64,000 bases of DNA from Hymenobacter baengnokdamensis (GTDB lineage Bacteria; Bacteroidota; Bacteroidia; Cytophagales; Hymenobacteraceae): contig NZ_CP044285.1 of the NCBI RefSeq assembly GCF_008728635.1, positions 2,852,001-2,916,000 on the forward strand, given 5' to 3'. Positions 59,980 through 64,000 of this stretch are shown here, piece by piece. Numbering within the stretch: position 1 is the stretch's first letter; every line of letters starts with the position of its first letter. A program made the translations under genes and the position numbers. Below the pieces are notes generated by a model. That model worked only from the letters and a program-made list of their open reading frames with translations, was not told where the DNA came from and made no database searches.

Positions 59980-61239
59980 TTATTTAAGCTTATCCAGCGC
60001 GGCCTGCAAGCGCGGCAGTGCGGCCTGGATAGAATCCCGCGACTCGGCCCCTACCGACAGCCGGAACCAGGGCTCCGAGGCATCGGCACCGAAGGCGCTG
60101 AACGGCACTACGGCCAGCTGGGCCTCGGTGAGCAGGTAGGAGGTTATCTCTTTGGTAGAAGCCAATACCTCGCCGCTGGCCGTGGTGCGGCCCAGCGCAT
60201 CTATCTTGGCGGTGAGGTAGATAGCGCCAGCCGGGGCAATGGCATCTACCGGGTACCCTTGCTCGCGCAGGGCTTTCAGGCCGTGATAGCCGGCTTCGAG
60301 GCTGGCTTGCAAGCCGCCTTTCAGCTCCGTCAGGTAGCTGTCGACGGCCGCTGTCTCGGGCAGGAAAGCCGCCGTAGCTACCTGCTCAGCTTTCGGCGCC
60401 CAGGCGCCGATGTGGCCCAGGAGTGACTTCATTTTTTCAATAATCAGCTTGGGGCCAAACGAATAGCCTACGCGCACGCCGGTAGCCGCAAAGCATTTCG
60501 AAATGCCGTCGATGTACACCACGTAGTCGCGCAGAGCCGGGCGCAGGCTCACCGGGTCGAAATGCTGGGTCTGCCCGAAGGTCAGGAGCCAGTAAATCTG
60601 GTCGTAGAGAATATAGAGGGGCTTCTCATCCGGACCCCGCCGCTGGTTTTCGGCCAGTACCAGGTCGCATATCTCCTCCAGCACCTCCTTGGTAAACACC
60701 GTGCCCGTGGGGTTAAGCGGCGAGCACAAAGCCAGCAGCGTGGCGCCTTTCAGCTGCGGAGCCAGCTCAGCAGCCGTGGGCATAAAATCGTGCTCGGGCT
60801 GCGTGGGCACAGCTACCTGCACGGCGCCCGACAGGTGGCAGTAGTGGTTGTTGTTCCACGATGGCACCGGAAATACCACGCGGTCGCCGGGGTCTACCAG
60901 GGCCAGATAAGCCGCGTAGATGAGCGGGCGCGAGCCGCCGGCCACCAGCAGCTCATCGGCCGGCGAATAGCTCAGGCCCAGGCGGATTTTCAGAAAATCG
61001 GCGGCGGCCTGGCGCAGGTCGGCGGTGCCGGCGGCCGGCGGGTAGTTGGTCTGGCCCGCCTGATAAGCAGCCATTATGCCCTCACGCAGTCCGGCCGGAA
61101 TCGGAAACAGCGCAGGGTCAAAATCGCCAATGGTCAGGTTGCAGATAGCTGCGCCCTGGCGAATCTGTTCGCTCACGGCATTGCCAATTCGAATAATTTC
61201 GGAGCCGCTTAGCTGGTCGGCCAGCCGGGAAATACGCAT
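59980..61239 (-). CDS. PLP-dependent class I/II aminotransferase (AspC-like)
   Basis: A 419-residue fold-type I aminotransferase from ATG 61239 (MRISRLADQLSGSEI). PLP motifs: SPLNPTGTVFTKE, YDQIYW (Asp/Tyr pair), catalytic Lys in DGISKCFAATGVRVGY, and the substrate-carboxylate Arg in WFRLSVG. Probably aspartate or related amino-acid transaminase; the family is broad, so substrate is not assigned. The Asn-rich SWNNNHYCHLSGA segment marks a subgroup common in Bacteroidota. Own promoter box TACCTTTG upstream; downstream neighbour convergent SDR. Confidence 0.88.
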   Translation of the reverse strand: MRISRLADQLSGSEIIRIGNAVSEQIRQGAAICNLTIGDFDPALFPIPAGLREGIMAAYQAGQTNYPPAAGTADLRQAAADFLKIRLGLSYSPADELLVAGGSRPLIYAAYLALVDPGDRVVFPVPSWNNNHYCHLSGAVQVAVPTQPEHDFMPTAAELAPQLKGATLLALCSPLNPTGTVFTKEVLEEICDLVLAENQRRGPDEKPLYILYDQIYWLLTFGQTQHFDPVSLRPALRDYVVYIDGISKCFAATGVRVGYSFGPKLIIEKMKSLLGHIGAWAPKAEQVATAAFLPETAAVDSYLTELKGGLQASLEAGYHGLKALREQGYPVDAIAPAGAIYLTAKIDALGRTTASGEVLASTKEITSYLLTEAQLAVVPFSAFGADASEPWFRLSVGAESRDSIQAALPRLQAALDKLK

Positions 61240-61276
61240 AGGGTAGGAGGGATAGGGAAGAGAAGCAATGACCATC

Positions 61277-61284
61277 CAAAGGTA
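61277..61284 (-). promoter_or_regulatory. putative -7 box (TACCTTTG) of the aminotransferase gene
   Basis: Exact TAnnTTTG match on the minus strand 37 bp before the ATG. It is also inside the short gap to the pectinesterase gene, which ends 31 bp further right. Confidence 0.45.
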
Positions 61285-61314
61285 CCATCCGTGGCCGGAT
61301 AGCTGAGGAGATTC

Positions 61315-62268
61315 TTACTTCTTCACCACCCAGGGCTCCTTCCCGCTAAAAATATTCTTGAGGTTATATTCTTTGGCCTCCTTGGCCGTGAGCTGGTGCG
61401 ACCAGGGTACGCGGGCGGTCGGCCGTGCTCCCGGACCGGTAGAATGATACTCGGCAAAATAGGCGGTTTTCTCGTTTTCTGGGTTTTTCCAGTTGTCCCA
61501 GCCCGCCGGCACCAGGTGGCTACCCAGCTCACAGTTGATATAGACTACCTTGGCGTTGGGCCGCCAGGGCCGGCCCAGGTATACCTTTTTAGCCAGGGCG
61601 GTGTCGGCTACCAGCTTGCAATCCAGGAATACCAGCCCGTACGGCTGCTCAGCCGGGGTGGAAGCGGCCGTCACAAACGAGTTTTTCTTGCTTTTTATCA
61701 CGCAGTGGTCAAACACGCCGGTGCTGGCCCCGAAAATAAAATCGGTCGTCCCCTCAATGTAGCAGTCGCGGTAGTATTGCCGGCTGCCGCCGGTAGCCAG
61801 CAGCAGCACATCCTGGTTGCCCACCATGCGGCAGTGCCGAAAAATGGCCCGGTCGCCTTCCACGTTCAGGGCCACGGCCTGCCCGGCCTTGTAGCCGGCC
61901 GCGTTTTCAAACGTCACGTTTTCGGCCGTAAAGTCGTTGGCCTGCACCAATACTGAGTACGAGGCCGGCGTGGTCAGGTCCTTGATGCCCACGTGGTCGT
62001 CGTACGTGATAATGGTACCAGCCGCATCGTCGCCCCGCAGCACGAGGTGCGTTTTCAGGGTCGGCACGGTCACCTTTTCATGGTAAGTGCCTTTTTTGAG
62101 CTGGATGACAACCGGCACCGCCGACTGGCTGGGGGCAGCATCTATGGCTGCCTGCACGGTGCGAAACTGCCCGCTGCCATCGGCCGCCACTACGAGTGGG
62201 CCGGTAGCCTGGGCCCGGACAGCAAGCGTACTCAGGCCGAAGCCAGCCAGCAAAAAAAACGTTTTCAT
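61315..62268 (-). CDS. pectin methylesterase (CE8)
   Basis: A 317-residue exported enzyme removing methyl groups from pectin homogalacturonan. Signal peptide MKTFFLLAGFGLSTLAVRAQ. The right-handed helix carries the family motifs: VAADGSGQFRTVQAAIDAAP, GNQDVLL (catalytic Asp), YIEGTTDFIFG (catalytic Asp) and YLGRPWRP (Arg). All active-site residues present; normal bacterial length. It abuts the rhamnogalacturonan acetylesterase gene (stop and start nearly adjacent at 62268/62269), so the three right-edge genes form an operon read leftward. Confidence 0.93.
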   Translation of the reverse strand: MKTFFLLAGFGLSTLAVRAQATGPLVVAADGSGQFRTVQAAIDAAPSQSAVPVVIQLKKGTYHEKVTVPTLKTHLVLRGDDAAGTIITYDDHVGIKDLTTPASYSVLVQANDFTAENVTFENAAGYKAGQAVALNVEGDRAIFRHCRMVGNQDVLLLATGGSRQYYRDCYIEGTTDFIFGASTGVFDHCVIKSKKNSFVTAASTPAEQPYGLVFLDCKLVADTALAKKVYLGRPWRPNAKVVYINCELGSHLVPAGWDNWKNPENEKTAYFAEYHSTGPGARPTARVPWSHQLTAKEAKEYNLKNIFSGKEPWVVKK

Positions 62269-63102
62269 TTAGGGAGTCGTGGGCTGAGAGTTGGCGCTGC
62301 TGGGGGTGGCAACGGCGTTTTTGGGTAGGGGGCGGGCCAGGTGCTCTTCGGCCAGCGGCACGTGCTGGGCTTTCAGGTCGGCTACTACCAGCTGGGCCAT
62401 CTTGCGGGCTCCCAGCTCGTTGAAGTGGGTGTTATCGTTGCGGCCCAGGGGGTAGTTGGGATGGTCGCCGGGGGCGAGCTGCATAAACAGCAGCTTGGAA
62501 TTCTCATCGCCGAACTTCTGAAGCATGTCCCGGCTCAGCTTGTCCATGTCTACCAGCGTCACCTTAAGCTCTTTGGCCACTGCCATGGTAGCGGCCGAGT
62601 ACACGACGTGCGTTTCCTTAATTTGTCCTTGCTTGTCGAAATACCGCCGCGAAACCGGCGTAAGCAGAATCGGGTTGGCCTTTTTGCTGCGGGCCTCGGT
62701 CACAAACTTCGCCAGATTCCTGCGGTAGTCTTCGGGGGTGGTATAGCGGTCGGGCTTATCCTGCGACTCGTCGTTGTGCCCGAACTGAATGAACACGTAA
62801 TCACCCGGTTGCAACGCCTCAACCACCGGCTGCCAGCGGTTTTCGGCCAGGAAGGTGCGCGTGCTGCGGCCGTTCTGGGCGCGGTTGTCCACCACTACCG
62901 TGGTGTCGAAAAAAGTGCCGAAGGGCATCCCCCAGCCCGTTTCCGGAAACGTAGCCCTGATTTTGTTGGCCATCGTGGAGTCGCCAATCAGATAGAGCTT
63001 GGTCTTATGAGGGGCCGGGGGGGCCGCCACAAACGCCAGCAAGCCGAATAAAGCCAGCGGAGCCACCTTATTGAAAAGGGAGGTTAATATATTATATTTC
63101 AT
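62269..63102 (-). CDS. rhamnogalacturonan acetylesterase (CE12, SGNH), copy 1
   Basis: A 277-residue exported SGNH-fold esterase that removes acetyl groups from rhamnogalacturonan backbones. Signal/hydrophobic start (about 12-27, VAPLALFGLLAFVAAPP). Blocks: YLIGDSTMANK (nucleophile Ser), NRAQNGRSTRTF, FIQFGHNDE and DNTHFNELGA (Asp-His). Directly followed by the pectinesterase gene and preceded by a paralog 17 bp away. The N-terminus is less ideal as a Sec signal than its paralog's. Both copies retain the full catalytic set. Confidence 0.9.
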   Translation of the reverse strand: MKYNILTSLFNKVAPLALFGLLAFVAAPPAPHKTKLYLIGDSTMANKIRATFPETGWGMPFGTFFDTTVVVDNRAQNGRSTRTFLAENRWQPVVEALQPGDYVFIQFGHNDESQDKPDRYTTPEDYRRNLAKFVTEARSKKANPILLTPVSRRYFDKQGQIKETHVVYSAATMAVAKELKVTLVDMDKLSRDMLQKFGDENSKLLFMQLAPGDHPNYPLGRNDNTHFNELGARKMAQLVVADLKAQHVPLAEEHLARPLPKNAVATPSSANSQPTTP

Positions 63103-63119
63103 ATATTTAAAATATGTAA

Positions 63120-63920
63120 TTAGCGGGCTTGCGGGTCCACGGCTTTCTTCACCGTGCCCTGCACGATGCGCTCGGCCAGGCCCAGCCTGAGGTCCCGGAT
63201 ATCGGCCAGCACCAGCTCGGCCATGCGGCGAGCGCCCAGCTCGCTGAAGTGCGTATTGTCTTCGCGGCCGTCGGGGTAGTTGGGGTGCTCACCGGGCGCT
63301 AGGTAATTGAATAGCAGCTTCGAATTTTCGGGTCCGAACTGTTGTAGCAGCACCTGGCTCCGCGCATCGAGGTCGATAAGCGGCGTATTCGTTTCGCGGG
63401 CCACGGCCCGCACCAGCTCGGCGTAGGCGGCGTGGGTTTCCTCAACTTTGCCGGCTGCGTCAAACTTGCGGCGGGCCACCGGCGTCAGCAGCACCGGCTG
63501 CGCCTTGCGGCTGCGGGTTTCACTCACGAAGCGCTTCAGGTTGGCAGTAAAATCAGCTTCCGGCGTGTAGCTGGCTTTGGTCGGCACCTCGTCGTTGTGG
63601 CCAAACTGGATGAACACGTAGTCGCCCTCACGCAGCTCGCTAGCCACGGGCTGCCAGCGGTTCTCGGCCAAAAACGTTTTTGTGCTGCGCCCATTCTGCG
63701 CCCGGTTATCCACGGTTACGCTTTCGTCGAAAAAAGCTGTGAAGGGCATACCCCAACCCGTTTCGGGATAGGCTTTCACCTGCTTGATGGCCATAGTGGA
63801 GTCGCCAATCAGATACACTCTTGTTTTGGCGGGGGCGGCCGGTATAAATGAAAGCAGCGCCAAACACAGCAGCGAGAGTAGGCCCAGGGCTGCCGCCACG
63901 GATAAAAAACGGGAATTCAT
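63120..63920 (-). CDS. rhamnogalacturonan acetylesterase (CE12, SGNH), copy 2
   Basis: A 266-residue paralog of the preceding gene: signal peptide MNSRFLSVAAALGLLSLLCL, then YLIGDSTMAIK, NRAQNGRSTKTF, FIQFGHNDE and DNTHFSELGA. The two copies are clearly a tandem duplication, differing mainly in linker regions; possibly they act on different acetyl positions (O-2 versus O-3), which is inference. It is the first gene of the visible pectin operon; more genes may lie beyond the right edge. Confidence 0.9.
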   Translation of the reverse strand: MNSRFLSVAAALGLLSLLCLALLSFIPAAPAKTRVYLIGDSTMAIKQVKAYPETGWGMPFTAFFDESVTVDNRAQNGRSTKTFLAENRWQPVASELREGDYVFIQFGHNDEVPTKASYTPEADFTANLKRFVSETRSRKAQPVLLTPVARRKFDAAGKVEETHAAYAELVRAVARETNTPLIDLDARSQVLLQQFGPENSKLLFNYLAPGEHPNYPDGREDNTHFSELGARRMAELVLADIRDLRLGLAERIVQGTVKKAVDPQAR

Positions 63921-64000
63921 GTGCAGAGTAGGAGCGAGAGAATAGCGGCGCCGATGCTTCAGCGAAGGCTCAATTGCGGGTAGTCACCCGTAAACCTACT

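Overview
The window looks like chromosomal DNA from a GC-rich Bacteroidota, most likely a Hymenobacter-like member of the Cytophagales (inference from gene families and style; no 16S or phylogenetic test was possible). Reasons: several families typical of this phylum (Bacteroidota-type LptD, DUF5916, DUF5723, DUF6702, BBP2-like porins, BlaI/M56 pairs), little sign of Shine-Dalgarno sequences, and repeated TAnnTTTG-type boxes (TACCTTTG, TATCTTTG, TACTTTTG) upstream of genes, which is the Bacteroidetes -7 element. No rRNA, tRNA, CRISPR array or prophage was recognised.

Layout. 1-3.7 kb: a left-truncated esterase, an M28 peptidase and, convergent to them, an ABC-F ATPase whose C-terminal tail is out of frame. 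4-11.5 kb: an envelope/ion block with a porin, the potassium transporter Kup, a second related porin 6 bp after kup, and a secreted propeller-phosphoesterase. 11.5-19.7 kb: outer-envelope biogenesis (AsmA-like protein, lptD, divergent amidase and MCE/MlaD-like protein) with a 2H phosphoesterase. 19.8-23.1 kb: an acyl-CoA carboxylase beta subunit followed by two diverged paralogous AT-rich membrane proteins. The second paralog is preceded by a 50-bp copy of the carboxylase 3' end, and each paralog is followed by a nearly identical ~190-bp palindromic repeat. This is the most unusual locus in the window. 23.2-30.5 kb: a J-domain protein, an SDR/GH1/SDR group, divergent poxB, and a frameshifted transglutaminase-like gene. 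30.6-35.7 kb: a PD40 protein, redoxin, phosphopantetheinyl transferase, WD40 protein, DivIVA-like protein and folB, with a long inverted repeat bracketing the region upstream of folB. 36-42.3 kb: a regulatory block: BlaI-type repressor with three evenly spaced palindromic operators, an M56 metallopeptidase, then an ECF sigma / zinc-finger anti-sigma / DUF4097 / DUF4097 unit. 42.4-48.9 kb: DUF5916 barrel, DUF1275 protein, a pectate-lyase-like protein, a complete IS630-family element with a programmed -1 frameshift signal, and a damaged small secreted protein. 48.9-62 kb: MeaB, DUF5723 barrel, tandem FKBP lipoprotein, propeller protein, L,D-transpeptidase, DUF2461, DUF6702, rseP, dxr, SDR, aminotransferase. 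61.3-63.9 kb: a pectin-side-chain cluster (pectin methylesterase and two rhamnogalacturonan acetylesterases).

How genes work together: much of the window serves the envelope (LptD, amidase, MCE, AsmA-like, porins, RseP, L,D-transpeptidase) and its surveillance (BlaI/M56, ECF/anti-sigma). A second theme is pectin use, with a lyase at 45.8 kb and esterases at the right edge. Three reading-frame breaks (ABC-F gene, transglutaminase-like gene, small secreted protein) could be real mutations or assembly indels. Two of them lie in or beside short homopolymers.
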